A stretch of 64,000 nt of DNA from Flavobacterium magnum (GTDB taxonomy: Bacteria > Bacteroidota > Bacteroidia > Flavobacteriales > Flavobacteriaceae): assembly GCF_003055625.1 (NCBI RefSeq), contig NZ_CP028811.1, positions 3,162,001 to 3,226,000 of the forward strand, written 5' to 3'. This document shows, piece by piece, positions 8,444 through 16,892 of this stretch; position 1 is the first letter of the stretch; every line of letters begins with the position of its first letter. A program made the translations under genes and the position numbers. Below the pieces are notes generated by a model. The model was not told the DNA's origin and did not search any database. It worked only from the letters and a program-made list of their open reading frames with translations.

Positions 8444-8974
8444 ATGAACGCAATCAAATCTTTATCAATCATACTTCTTTTTACCGCATGTACAAAATCA
8501 ACTCCAAAAATAGCTGAGTCAACAGCGTTTTTCAACTTCGATGAAGTTATACATTATAAACTTGATAATAATGTAGAAACAGAAGCAATCTCTCGTGCCA
8601 GAAATGAAGATCCAAATGTTCCCAAAATATTCCGCATTTTTTGGAGTTTTTCCAATTATCCGGCTCGATTAAATGATTCTGCTTTTTTTAAAGATTTGGA
8701 TAAGATGTATATTAATGAAGGGAAAATCTCTGCAGACAAATTACCTGAAATATCTGATATTTTTAGCGAACGGAAAGTAGAATCGATCACCAGTACTACT
8801 TGCGAACCAATGTATAGAGACATATTAATTTTTAAAAAAAATGGAATTGTTACAGGCATTTCAAAACTTTGCTTCCAATGCGGTGAACATTATATGATAG
8901 GTGCTAAGAGAAATACTGAAATGTTCGGTCAAAATGGAGAATTTCAAAGGCTAGAAAATTTATTCAAAAAATAG
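8444..8974 (+). CDS. lipoprotein with conserved cysteine motifs, unknown function
   Basis: 176 residues; lipobox LFTAC (Cys16) after a short hydrophobic core. The C-terminal half (TTCEPMYRDILIFKK, then SKLCFQCGEHYMIG) looks like a widespread small lipoprotein family of unknown function that pairs a CEP-Y-RD segment with a C-x-x-C segment. Likely periplasmic. Confidence 0.7.
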   Translation: MNAIKSLSIILLFTACTKSTPKIAESTAFFNFDEVIHYKLDNNVETEAISRARNEDPNVPKIFRIFWSFSNYPARLNDSAFFKDLDKMYINEGKISADKLPEISDIFSERKVESITSTTCEPMYRDILIFKKNGIVTGISKLCFQCGEHYMIGAKRNTEMFGQNGEFQRLENLFKK

Positions 8975-8981
8975 TGGCAGC

Positions 8982-9114
8982 TGCTAACAGCGGTTCCACG
9001 CAATTGCTGCGACCTTTGTAAAATGAACCACCTTTTTTCATAACTTCGTTTCGTCCAGCCGAGAGTACTCAGCTCCGAAAGCCGCAACTGACGTGGAGCC
9101 GCCGGACGTTACCG
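8982..9114 (+). repeat. attC site 16 (compensated stem variant)
   Basis: R'' TGCTAAC mirrors GTTAGCA; R' GTTACCG. The left arm reads GCGGTTCCACG and the right arm CGTGGAGCCGC: a T-to-C and a facing A-to-G change that replace a T-A pair with C-G. Loop has TTTTTTCATAAC and CAGCTCCGAAA. Confidence 0.95.
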
Positions 9115-9124
9115 GAAATCGCAA

Positions 9125-9367
9125 ATGCGAACGGAGCATTTAAAAATAACAAACGTAAATAAAGTGGTAAAACAACCTGATCTTTTAACGCTACTACTGT
9201 TGCTCTTAATAATCGTCATTGCATCTGTCTCAATGTTTAAAAGGTTCGGAAAAGGAGAATTCAAAAAGCTAAACTATTGGGAAATGGAGAGGTCGGTTGG
9301 CGCCCTTATTACGTTGCCAATTCTAATAATACTGTTAGTTTATAAGATAATAACTCAATATTTTTAA
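9125..9367 (+). CDS. small membrane protein, unknown function
   Basis: 80 residues with two membrane segments (about 20-37, very Leu-rich, and 59-76), separated by a basic loop (KRFGKGEFKKLN). ATG 9125 is 16 bp after the R' cut. After the stop, 9368-9485 holds AT-rich sequence with no gene. Confidence 0.6.
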   Translation: MRTEHLKITNVNKVVKQPDLLTLLLLLLIIVIASVSMFKRFGKGEFKKLNYWEMERSVGALITLPILIILLVYKIITQYF

Positions 9368-9485
9368 GAGCAACTATTCTTACACGTTCTATAAGTTTAA
9401 GAATTTACAGAAACGTAAAATCAAATTTTCATATTCTTTTATAAATTCATTATCTCTTATAAGTGAGAAGTTACGCAGCGACATC

Positions 9486-9618
9486 CGGTAACAGCGGTTT
9501 CACGCAATTGCTCCTTCCCTTGTAAAATGAACTTCTTTTTTCCATAACTTCGTTTTGTCCAGCCGAGAATACTCAGTTCCAAATGCCGCAACTGACGTGA
9601 AGCCGCCGGACGTTAGCG
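9486..9618 (+). repeat. attC site 17
   Basis: R'' CGGTAAC mirrors GTTACCG; R' GTTAGCG opens cassette 18. Confidence 0.95.
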
Positions 9619-9664
9619 GCAACCGTGAAGCGAATGTGTTAATAAATGACGTAAATTGAAAAAC

Positions 9665-9973
9665 ATGTCTAGAAAATTTGATTATCTAATGGAAGTAATT
9701 GGTTGGCTGCAAATTGTTGCATCACCGTTTCTCATTTCTTGCATAATTGGAGCGTTAATTTATTTCCCAAATTCTACTCAAACAAATCTAATTATTGCAA
9801 TCATTATAATTAGCCTGGGATTAGTTGTTGGCATACTTTGGGCGAATAAAATTTGGAAAACTAAAGGAACTATGTGGTTTGTTTCTCAAATTAGTGCAAC
9901 TCCAGAAGCAGACAATTTAAAAAGTGTCAAAGACGACAACAACGCAAAGAAGCAAAATAACGGCAGCCGCTAA
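9665..9973 (+). CDS. small membrane protein, unknown function
   Basis: 102 residues from ATG 9665 (a TTG at 9656 is also in frame). Two membrane segments (about 8-31 and 39-58) and a hydrophilic tail rich in Asp, Asn and Lys. The stop is inside R'' of site 18. No family recognised. Confidence 0.6.
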   Translation: MSRKFDYLMEVIGWLQIVASPFLISCIIGALIYFPNSTQTNLIIAIIIISLGLVVGILWANKIWKTKGTMWFVSQISATPEADNLKSVKDDNNAKKQNNGSR

Positions 9974-10100
9974 CAGCGGTTTCACGCAATTGCTGCTTAC
10001 CTTGTAAAATGAACTTCTTTTTTCCGTAACTTCGTTCTGTCCAGCCGAGAGTACTCAGTTCCAAAAGCCGCAACTGACGTGAAGCCGCCGGACGTTAGCC
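9968..10100 (+). repeat. attC site 18
   Basis: R'' CGCTAAC mirrors GTTAGCG; R' GTTAGCC opens cassette 19. Loop variant TTTTTTCCGTAAC. Contains the preceding stop codon. Confidence 0.95.
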
Positions 10101-10130
10101 GTAACCAATCCAAAAGTCGCGTATAACCAA

Positions 10131-10697
10131 ATGAGGAAATTTTTATTTATTCTAGCTTTATCGAGCTTATCTTGCAAAGAAGTAAAAAATACGGAATCTG
10201 AAAATGGAGTAATTTCTGAAAATGATTTGTATAGTGTTATCAACTCATTACAAAATTGTGCCCCGAAAGGCACAATTTATTATTCTGAAAATGATACACC
10301 ATATGATAAAAACTTCATCGAGACGTATAAACTGGATTCAATATTCAGCACTGAAGATGTGGACTTTTTCAGAAAACAAATGAAAAAAGCCACCGATTTT
10401 AAGTTAGATATACGAAAGATTAAATGCGACAGAATAATAACCAAGCACAACATAAACAAAATGCGTTTTGAAAGTAAAACTGACGAAATTTTTTGGGAAA
10501 AGATTCGGATGAAATATGGACAGTTAACATGTTTAGCTTATATAAAACTTCCGATATTCTCAAAGGACAAAAATTATGTGATTTTTTCCAGCAACTATTC
10601 AACTGGTCCGCATTCGTTAGGTGGATCTATAGAAATATACAAGAAAATAAATAATAAATGGAAACGCTTTCATTCATTATCGGGATGGGTGAGCTAA
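10131..10697 (+). CDS. lipoprotein of a family shared by three cassettes
   Basis: 188 residues; lipobox LSSLSC (Cys15). Paralogous to the cassette genes at 21179 and 21964: all share LDSIFST/TKEDVDFF, a bend, PIFSKDKNYVIFSS, GPHSLGGS or an equivalent Gly-rich loop, and a C-terminal strand ending GWVS or GWVT. Probably a periplasmic beta-rich domain. The three copies diverge strongly, so they are separate acquisitions rather than recent duplications. Function unknown. Confidence 0.75.
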   Translation: MRKFLFILALSSLSCKEVKNTESENGVISENDLYSVINSLQNCAPKGTIYYSENDTPYDKNFIETYKLDSIFSTEDVDFFRKQMKKATDFKLDIRKIKCDRIITKHNINKMRFESKTDEIFWEKIRMKYGQLTCLAYIKLPIFSKDKNYVIFSSNYSTGPHSLGGSIEIYKKINNKWKRFHSLSGWVS

Positions 10698-10706
10698 TTT
10701 GGCTAC

Positions 10707-10839
10707 GGCTAACAGCGGTTTCACGCAATTGCTAATTTTCTTGTAAAATGAACCGCCTTTTTCCATAACTTCGTTCTGTCCAGCCGAGAGTACTCAGTTC
10801 CAAAAGCCGCAACTGACGTGAAGCCGCCGGACGTTACAG
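10707..10839 (+). repeat. attC site 19
   Basis: R'' GGCTAAC mirrors GTTAGCC; R' GTTACAG opens cassette 20. Confidence 0.95.
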
Positions 10840-11185
10840 GCAATTGCTCCGTGTCCGAAATGACGATTTTCGTAATTGAATGGCTCGGCTTGCGTAATCA
10901 CAAATTAACTTCTCTCCTATTTTTCAAAGAGCAACTTTGTGGCTCAGCTTTGAAACCTTGGCCGGGATTTTCTGATCTCCATTTACTTTTCTTCTTGCCG
11001 AGAAATCTCTGCGAAGCTCACTTGGACTGTATTGCTACTTAAGTCTTTGTCAATTTCTTTGTCTTGAAAAATGCTGAAAATTTCCTTTTCAAAATTCTAA
11101 ACTTTAACGTGGTTCTCAAAAAAACTATCGCAGTAGAAATTCTTTGTGGTTACTTTGCGTGATTTTGCGCCTGTGTCGCAACAGC
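10834..11185 (+). other. gene-less cassette, family B copy 1
   Basis: 352 bp with no convincing gene. The longest frame would start at a GTG inside the attC and change length between copies. Conserved landmarks are CAATTGCTCCGTGTCCGAAA at the left, CTTTGTGGCTCAGCTTTG in the middle and TTCTTTGTGGTTACTTTGCG near the right. Close copies at 24567, 31363, 39561 and 58247; diverged ones at 37612 and 40038. Confidence 0.82.
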
Positions 11186-11318
11186 CTGTAACAGCGGCTT
11201 CACGCAATTGCTGCTTTCTTTGTAAAATGAACTTCTTTTTTCCATAACTTCGTTCTGTCCAGCCGAGAATACTCAGTTCCAAAAGCCGCAACTGACGTGA
11301 AGCCGCCGGACGTTACCG
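11186..11318 (+). repeat. attC site 20
   Basis: R'' CTGTAAC mirrors GTTACAG; R' GTTACCG. Left arm GCGGCTTCACG, giving a G-C pair where most copies have a G-T wobble; the same base is seen after the family B cassettes at 24567, 31363 and 39561. Confidence 0.95.
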
Positions 11319-11349
11319 GCAACCGTGGACCAAAAACTCCGCATAAAAT

Positions 11350-11805
11350 ATGGACTTAGAAAACGAAACATACTTTGAGATTTTTGATTCAGGCAGTTTT
11401 ATAAAACTTGAACCAATTGAGTATACTTATCTCAGCGCTGAAATGGATTGGGATAAAAACTGGATAAAAACCAAAGTAGAAATCAGATTAGAGAATTTCA
11501 CAGGCAATTATATTGCGGAATTTACCACTTTAGACTTTGAAGATTTTGAAAGACAAATTTCAGCACTTTATGACAATCTAAACGGAACGGCGAGTTTTAG
11601 TGACATGGAAAACTATTTAGAGTTACGAATTGTCGGCGATGGAATCGGGCATTTTGAAGTTACAGTTTAAGCATCCGATATGCGTAGCTATAAAAATACA
11701 ACGCTCAAATTTTATCTCGATTTTGATCAGACCCAAATACCTAAAATGTGTGCTCAACTTAGACAAATAAAAAATAAGTTTCCAAAAATTGGTGATTTGT
11801 CATAA
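11350..11805 (+). pseudogene. WapI-like immunity protein gene with an in-frame stop
   Basis: The first 106 codons (to TAA at 11668-11670) continue in the same frame for 44 more codons to TAA at 11803-11805. The readthrough product has DWDKNWIKTKVEIR, GNYIAEFTTLDFEDFERQI and, past the stop, LKFYLDFDQTQIPKM, which follows the order seen in small WapI-type immunity proteins. The stop probably truncates a once intact gene. Cytoplasmic, no signal. Family assignment is by pattern only. Confidence 0.6.
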
Positions 11806-11817
11806 AGTAACGGCAGC

Positions 11818-11950
11818 CGGTAACAGCGGTTTCACGCAATTGCTGCTTCCATTGTAAAATGAACCACCTTTTTCCATAACTTCGTTCTGTCCAGCCGAGA
11901 GTACTCAGTTCCAAATGCCGCAACTGACGTGAAGCCGCCGGACGTTATGT
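11818..11950 (+). repeat. attC site 21
   Basis: R'' CGGTAAC mirrors GTTACCG; R' GTTATGT opens the two-gene cassette 22. Confidence 0.95.
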
Positions 11951-12030
11951 GAAACCGCCTTGTAGTGACGTAAAGAACACTCGAAAGGGGATGACAAATA
12001 AATAATCTTATATTTACATAAAAATATTTC

Positions 12031-13197
12031 ATGGTAATAAGCAGAATAAAATTGGCAAATTGGAAAAATTTTCAGAATGTCGATATCGAATTGAAAAATA
12101 GAGTTTTCATGGTTGGTGCAAATGCTTCGGGAAAATCTAATTTTTTAGACGCAATTCGCTTTGTACGTGATATAGTGAAACAAGCTGGAGGACTACAATA
12201 TGCAGTTGATCAAAGAGGTGGCGTTTCAAAAATTAGATCGTTAACGGCGAGAAGGCGCTCGGATGTTGCACTTGAGCTATATCTTTCTCCAAATGATTCA
12301 AACGAAGTAACTTGGATCTATTACCTATCATTCAAGAGTTTTGGAGGAGGAATTATTGCAAAGCAAGCTACAATTTTAGAAGAAAGAGTTACAAATAATA
12401 ATGGGAAAGTTATTGTCAACCGCAATTCTAAGGACAAAAATGAGGATTCTGAAACTCTCAAATTTACTTGGCTAGAGCAGCCAAACTCTAACAAAGATTT
12501 TAGAGACATTAATTTTTTTTTCCGGGAAGTTCAATACTTACACATTGTACCTCAATTAATACGAGACCCTGAATCATATTTAATTGCAAGCAATAAAGAA
12601 GATTTCTATGGTCGTAATTTGTTGGATAAAATCGATCGAACGAATAAACAAACCCAAAATTCTTATCTAAAACGAATCAACGACGTTTTAAAGTTAGCAG
12701 TTCCACAGCTTTCAAATATTAAATTCGTTAAAGATGAAAAAGGCATTCCTCATTTGGAAGCTATTTATGAACACTGGAGATCAAAAGGTGCAAAACAACA
12801 GGAAAGTCAATTTTCAGATGGAACTTTACGTTTAATTGGCTTCATGTGGGCGCTTTTGGATGGTCAAGAAACAATTTTATTAGAAGAACCTGAATTATAT
12901 TTACATTCGGCGATAGTAAAACAATTACCTGAATTTATTTATAATTTGCAAAGACGTAAAGGTAGAGTTAGACAAGTAATTATATCAACGCATAGTTATG
13001 ACATTCTTAGCAGTGAAGGAATTGGCCAGGAAGAAACTTTAGTTTTACTCACTACTCCTGAAGGGACGGAAATTAAGAAAGCAATGGATATTGAAGATGT
13101 AAAAAGATATCTCGACGCTGGATTCAGTATGGCTGAATCAGTTATCCCTAAAGTATCTCCTCAAAATATCCAAGGTATTCTGGAATTAAACGAGTAA
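12031..13197 (+). CDS. AAA ATPase of the OLD/RecF-like (AAA15/AAA21) type
   Basis: 388 residues. Walker A GANASGKSN at 29-37, ABC-type signature region SQFSDGTLRLIG near 258-269, Walker B ILLEEPELYLH near 282-292 and the H-motif STHSYDIL near 318-325. The insertion between Walker A and the signature is coiled and charged. Such stand-alone SMC-like ATPases couple ATP binding to a nuclease or toxin partner in phage-defence systems. Its stop is 2 bp before the next gene, whose product looks like a TOPRIM-type nuclease, so the pair is likely one system. Confidence 0.85.
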   Translation: MVISRIKLANWKNFQNVDIELKNRVFMVGANASGKSNFLDAIRFVRDIVKQAGGLQYAVDQRGGVSKIRSLTARRRSDVALELYLSPNDSNEVTWIYYLSFKSFGGGIIAKQATILEERVTNNNGKVIVNRNSKDKNEDSETLKFTWLEQPNSNKDFRDINFFFREVQYLHIVPQLIRDPESYLIASNKEDFYGRNLLDKIDRTNKQTQNSYLKRINDVLKLAVPQLSNIKFVKDEKGIPHLEAIYEHWRSKGAKQQESQFSDGTLRLIGFMWALLDGQETILLEEPELYLHSAIVKQLPEFIYNLQRRKGRVRQVIISTHSYDILSSEGIGQEETLVLLTTPEGTEIKKAMDIEDVKRYLDAGFSMAESVIPKVSPQNIQGILELNE

Positions 13198-13199
13198 GC

Positions 13200-13814
13200 A
13201 TGGAAATAGATATTGTTGGAGAGGATCAGGTTACACAGGAAATAATTGAAAGATTAGTAAAAGATTATAGACGAGACATTACAATAAAGAACAGGCTTCC
13301 TTCGCGCGGAAGTCAAATTAAAAATAATGCTCCCAAATACAACAATTTGGGAAGTCCTATTTTTTTGCTAACAGACCTGGACCATTACCATTGCCCACCT
13401 TCTTTGATTAAGGATTTTTTAGATAACGCCCCTTTAAAAGCAGAAATGCTACTCAGAGTTGCTTGGGAAGAAGCGGAAACTTGGTTGATGGCAGATCGTA
13501 AAGGATTTTCGCATTGGCTTGGCACGAGTGTAGATTTGATTCCTGAACCAGAGGTTATTGATAGAAAAACTGGTGCTGTTGAAATAATCTTTCCATTAAA
13601 GCCCAGTCTATACATGATGTTGAACATAGCTTCAAAATCGCATAATAATAATCTCAAACTTTCATTAACGCCAATCTCGGGAGCTAAAAAAGGGCCTGCC
13701 TATAATTCTGCAATTCTTCCCTTTATTAAGAATGTTTGGAATATCGAAGAAGCAGCAAAAAATTCTAACAGTTTAGCAAGGACGATTGCCCGATTGCAAG
13801 CGTTTCAACAGTAA
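13200..13814 (+). CDS. TOPRIM/DUF4276-like protein, partner of the upstream ATPase
   Basis: 204 residues. MEIDIVGEDQVTQEII at the N-terminus (acidic Glu after a short strand), FLLTDLDHYHCPP near residue 58 and WEEAETWLMADRKGF near residue 92 fit the spaced acidic residues of TOPRIM-like nucleases that accompany OLD-type ATPases. Translationally coupled (2 bp gap) to the ATPase in one cassette. Similar ATPase + TOPRIM pairs (OLD/Gabija, PARIS, RloAB/AbiL type) act in phage defence; which subtype this is cannot be decided here. Confidence 0.65.
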   Translation: MEIDIVGEDQVTQEIIERLVKDYRRDITIKNRLPSRGSQIKNNAPKYNNLGSPIFLLTDLDHYHCPPSLIKDFLDNAPLKAEMLLRVAWEEAETWLMADRKGFSHWLGTSVDLIPEPEVIDRKTGAVEIIFPLKPSLYMMLNIASKSHNNNLKLSLTPISGAKKGPAYNSAILPFIKNVWNIEEAAKNSNSLARTIARLQAFQQ

Positions 13815-13820
13815 TGCTTC

Positions 13821-13953
13821 ACATAACAGCGGTTTCACGCAATTGCTGCATTCCGTGTAAAATGTAACCACTTTTTCCATAACTTCGTTCTGTCCAGCCG
13901 AGAGTACTCTGTTCCAAATGCCGCAACTGACGTGAAGCCGCCGGACGTTACAT
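13821..13953 (+). repeat. attC site 22
   Basis: R'' ACATAAC mirrors GTTATGT, so the 1.9 kb two-gene unit is one cassette; R' GTTACAT. Confidence 0.95.
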
Positions 13954-13974
13954 GCCATTTCTAACCGAACGTAC

Positions 13975-14340
13975 ATGAATTACGAAGATACTCCAGATTA
14001 CAATAAAGCAGAAAATGATATCCTATTGAACTCATCTAATGAAGACGAAAAAATATTAGCGCTGATAACTTTGGTTCATTGCAGTGGTAATTATAATTTG
14101 GCTATGCAAAAGTCAATCGAATTTGCTAAAAACGAATCTGAATTAATTGCGGCTAATGCAATTGGATGTTTTGGAGACATTGCAAGAATTTACAGAAAAC
14201 TTGATTTTGAGATCGTTGAAGAAATTCTAAACGTTTATAAAAATTCTCAAAGTGAATGGATACATTCAAAAATACTTGATTCTTTAGATGACATATTAGT
14301 ATTCCTAAAAAATGATCGTTTGGAAATTTATCGAAAATGA
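13975..14340 (+). CDS. small helical (HEAT-like) protein, unknown function
   Basis: 121 residues, no signal. Predominantly helical with spaced repeats such as EKILALITLVHC, ELIAANAIGCFGDIARI and HSKILDSLDDILVFL, which resemble HEAT/ARM helices in small cytoplasmic immunity-like proteins. No specific family recognised. Confidence 0.62.
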   Translation: MNYEDTPDYNKAENDILLNSSNEDEKILALITLVHCSGNYNLAMQKSIEFAKNESELIAANAIGCFGDIARIYRKLDFEIVEEILNVYKNSQSEWIHSKILDSLDDILVFLKNDRLEIYRK

Positions 14341-14346
14341 AACGGC

Positions 14347-14479
14347 ATGTAACAGCGGTTTCACGCAATTGCTACTTTTCTTGTAAAATGAACCACCTTT
14401 TTCCATAACTTCGTTCTGTCTCGCCGAGAATACTCAGTTCCAAAAGCCGCAACTGACGTGAAGCCGCCGGACGTTAACT
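14347..14479 (+). repeat. attC site 23
   Basis: R'' ATGTAAC mirrors GTTACAT; R' GTTAACT. Loop variant GTCTCGCCGAG. Confidence 0.95.
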
Positions 14480-14517
14480 GCCATATTTGTGACGAACCAA
14501 CCTAAAATTACGACTCA

Positions 14518-14862
14518 ATGAAAAACTTAATTTTTCTTTTTCTAATATTTATAAATTTTTTCTGTTCTGCACAGCAAAAAGCAATTGCTGATTACGTCAA
14601 AACCGAAAGTAACGGTGGTAAACTTGATTTTGCAAAAGTGGCTGAAGAACAGGCTCAAGGTGCATATTTTATTCGGTTTGGTAATGTCCTTTATAATAAA
14701 AAAGACTTTGCAATTCTTTTGTGGGGAACAGCGGTTAAATCTTTAGGGATAGAAAAAATAGATGAGGCAATAAGACTATGGGAAGAAATTAATAAAAGAC
14801 TTTTAACAGAGGCTGAGAAAAAAGCTCTAAAAACTGGATTTGAAACAAAAATAGAGAATTAA
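14518..14862 (+). CDS. secreted protein, unknown function
   Basis: 114 residues. Signal segment NLIFLFLIFINFF with Cys-Ser-Ala-Gln after it, so it may be either signal peptidase I or lipoprotein processed. The mature part is helical (IDEAIRLWEEINKRLLTEAEKKAL). No family recognised. Confidence 0.65.
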   Translation: MKNLIFLFLIFINFFCSAQQKAIADYVKTESNGGKLDFAKVAEEQAQGAYFIRFGNVLYNKKDFAILLWGTAVKSLGIEKIDEAIRLWEEINKRLLTEAEKKALKTGFETKIEN

Positions 14863-14868
14863 TACGGC

Positions 14869-15001
14869 AGTTAACAGCGGTTTCACGCAATTGCTGCTTT
14901 CCTTGTAAAATGTAACCGCTTTTTCCATAACTTCGTTCTGTCTCGCCGAGAGTACTCAGTTCCAAAAGCCGCAACTGACGTGAAGCCGCCGGACGTTACC
15001 T
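14869..15001 (+). repeat. attC site 24
   Basis: R'' AGTTAAC mirrors GTTAACT; R' GTTACCT. Loop begins AAAATGTAACC and has GTCTCGCCGAG. Confidence 0.95.
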
Positions 15002-15050
15002 GCAAGTTTTAAAAAATTGTCGTAAATTTCACACTTCCAAATAGCTACTT

Positions 15051-15405
15051 ATGAAAACTGTTTTATTTATATTGATTTCCTTTTTTATTCAAACTCAAGA
15101 TATAAAGCTTGTAGGAAAATATGAAATTAAATACGAAAATGAGTTTCAATCTCAGAATGGAATTATAACATTCAAAAAAAAACACTTATACAAGAAAGTT
15201 GAATTCTGGCGCAAGCATTAAAGGAAAGATTTCTTACGAAAAGAGATCAATAAAGCTTACAGATAATGATGGCGTATTGCAAATGACAATATTAAATAGT
15301 AGTGTTAAAGATGATACTATTACTTTTGGAACTGAAAATTTAAAAAAACCTAGGGATGCGGGTAGGATAATTATACATTTAGGAAAATTGATTCCAAGAA
15401 AGTAA
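15051..15405 (+). pseudogene. frameshifted secreted protein gene (A9 tract)
   Basis: ATG 15051 starts a signal peptide (KTVLFILISFFIQTQ). The frame runs out 51 codons later, but removing one A from the nine-A run at 15174-15182 joins it to the frame ending at 15405: FKKNTYTRKLNSGASIKGK then IKLTDNDGVLQM and DTITFGTENLKKP. The restored product has about 117 residues and a small beta-rich body. May be a mutation, a slippery tract, or a homopolymer sequencing error. Confidence 0.6.
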
Positions 15406-15411
15406 ACCTGC

Positions 15412-15544
15412 AGGTAACAGCGGTTTCACGCAATTGCTCCTACCCTTGTAAAATGAACTTCTTTTTTCCATAACTTCGTTCTGTCCAGCCGAGAGTACTC
15501 AGTTCCAAATGCCGCAACTGACGTGAAGCCGCCGGACGTTATAG
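15412..15544 (+). repeat. attC site 25
   Basis: R'' AGGTAAC mirrors GTTACCT; R' GTTATAG opens cassette 26. Confidence 0.95.
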
Positions 15545-15580
15545 GCAAGCGTGTGACGAAAGTAGTCCAAATTAAATTTA

Positions 15581-16222
15581 ATGAGCAAAATTTACATTTT
15601 TAGTGGTTTGGGCGTTGACAGAAGAGTTTTTGACAACATCGATTTTGGGGATTTGGATATTGAATTCGTAGAATGGATTGAGCCAATTAAAAATGAAAAT
15701 CTTGAAAATTATGCGAAACGAATTTCTAAAAAAATAGTTTCAGCAAATCCAATTTTGGTTGGTTTGTCTTTTGGTGGAATTCTTGCTGTTGAAATCTCAA
15801 AGTTTTTAAAGCCAAGAAAAATAATCTTGATTGCTTCTGCAAAAACGAGATATGAATTGCCTAAAATTTATCGAGTTGCAGGAAAAATGAAACTCAATAA
15901 ACTATTGCCAAGTTCGATGCTTAAAATGCAAAACTTTATTACAAACTGGTTTTTTGGCGTTGAAACTAAAGATGATAAATTACTCTTGAACAATGTTTTG
16001 ATAGACACAAATCCAAAATTTCTCCGTTGGGCAATAAATGAAATTGTAAATTGGAAAAATGAAACTTATCCTGAAAATTACATCCATCTTCATGGAACTA
16101 AAGACCAGATAATTCCAATTGAAAACGTCAATGTCAATTTTGAAATTAAAAACGGTGGACATTTTATGACCGTTAACAAGCCAAAAGAGATCGAAACAAT
16201 ATTAAAGAACGCCTGCCTATAA
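15581..16222 (+). CDS. alpha/beta-fold hydrolase
   Basis: 213 residues, cytoplasmic. The nucleophile elbow is GLSFGG (Ser63), the acid is Asp175 in HGTKDQIIP and the histidine is His194 in NGGHFMT, a complete catalytic triad. An N-terminal YIFSGLGVDRRVF segment supplies the oxyanion region. The substrate cannot be read; small esterases or thioesterases of this length are common. The stop TAA is in R'' of site 26. Confidence 0.85.
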   Translation: MSKIYIFSGLGVDRRVFDNIDFGDLDIEFVEWIEPIKNENLENYAKRISKKIVSANPILVGLSFGGILAVEISKFLKPRKIILIASAKTRYELPKIYRVAGKMKLNKLLPSSMLKMQNFITNWFFGVETKDDKLLLNNVLIDTNPKFLRWAINEIVNWKNETYPENYIHLHGTKDQIIPIENVNVNFEIKNGGHFMTVNKPKEIETILKNACL

Positions 16223-16349
16223 CAGCGGTTTCACGCAATTGCTACTTTCCTTGTAAAATGAACTTCTTTTTTCCATAACTTCGTTCTGTCCAGCCGAGAG
16301 TACTCAGTTCCAAATGCCGCAACTGACGTGAAGCCGCCGGACGTTAGCG
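16217..16349 (+). repeat. attC site 26
   Basis: R'' CTATAAC mirrors GTTATAG; R' GTTAGCG. Contains the hydrolase stop codon. Confidence 0.95.
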
Positions 16350-16399
16350 GTTATTTTGCTACGAGCTTTCTAAATTCACGGAAATAAACATATCGAATT

Positions 16400-16702
16400 A
16401 TGAATAACATTATCGAAATTTTAAAAAGCAGCCAAGCAATGTCTACATTGTTCATTAGTCTTTTTATACTTATTATTTTGAGTTCAATATTTCAGAAAAG
16501 ACTAACACAAGTTGGCAAACCCTATAAAATCATTTTTAATATTTTAATTTTTGGAGCTCTTTTATTGAGCATTGCAAACGCTTTTTTAAACGAGAAATAT
16601 GATAAATTAATATTCTTTTCTGTTATCGTTTTCCTTCAAATCACTTTACCTAAATTTGTCAAATGGTATGATAATAAGGTGCGAAGTTTTAATGATCGAT
16701 AG
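16400..16702 (+). CDS. small membrane protein, unknown function
   Basis: 100 residues with three hydrophobic segments (about 14-31, 44-62 and 70-86) and a basic C-terminus. No family recognised. Confidence 0.62.
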   Translation: MNNIIEILKSSQAMSTLFISLFILIILSSIFQKRLTQVGKPYKIIFNILIFGALLLSIANAFLNEKYDKLIFFSVIVFLQITLPKFVKWYDNKVRSFNDR

Positions 16703-16721
16703 TGGACAAAATTAAAACAAC

Positions 16722-16854
16722 CGCTAACAGCGGTTTCACGCAATTGCTCCTCCTCTTGTAAAATGTAACCGCTTTTTCCATAACTTCGTTCTGTCCAGCC
16801 GAGAATACTCAGCTTCGAAAGCCGCAACTGACGTGAAGCCGCCGGACGTTATAT
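16722..16854 (+). repeat. attC site 27
   Basis: R'' CGCTAAC mirrors GTTAGCG; R' GTTATAT. Loop has CAGCTTCGAAA. Confidence 0.95.
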
Positions 16855-16892
16855 GACAGCGGCCAAAATTGCGTTGAGAAAATCTTAATCAA

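Noticed and set aside
10818..11042. 74-residue frame across attC 19 and the family B cassette
   Set aside because: Its start is in the attC, its end differs between copies, and the cassette copies have single-base indels, so no protein is conserved.
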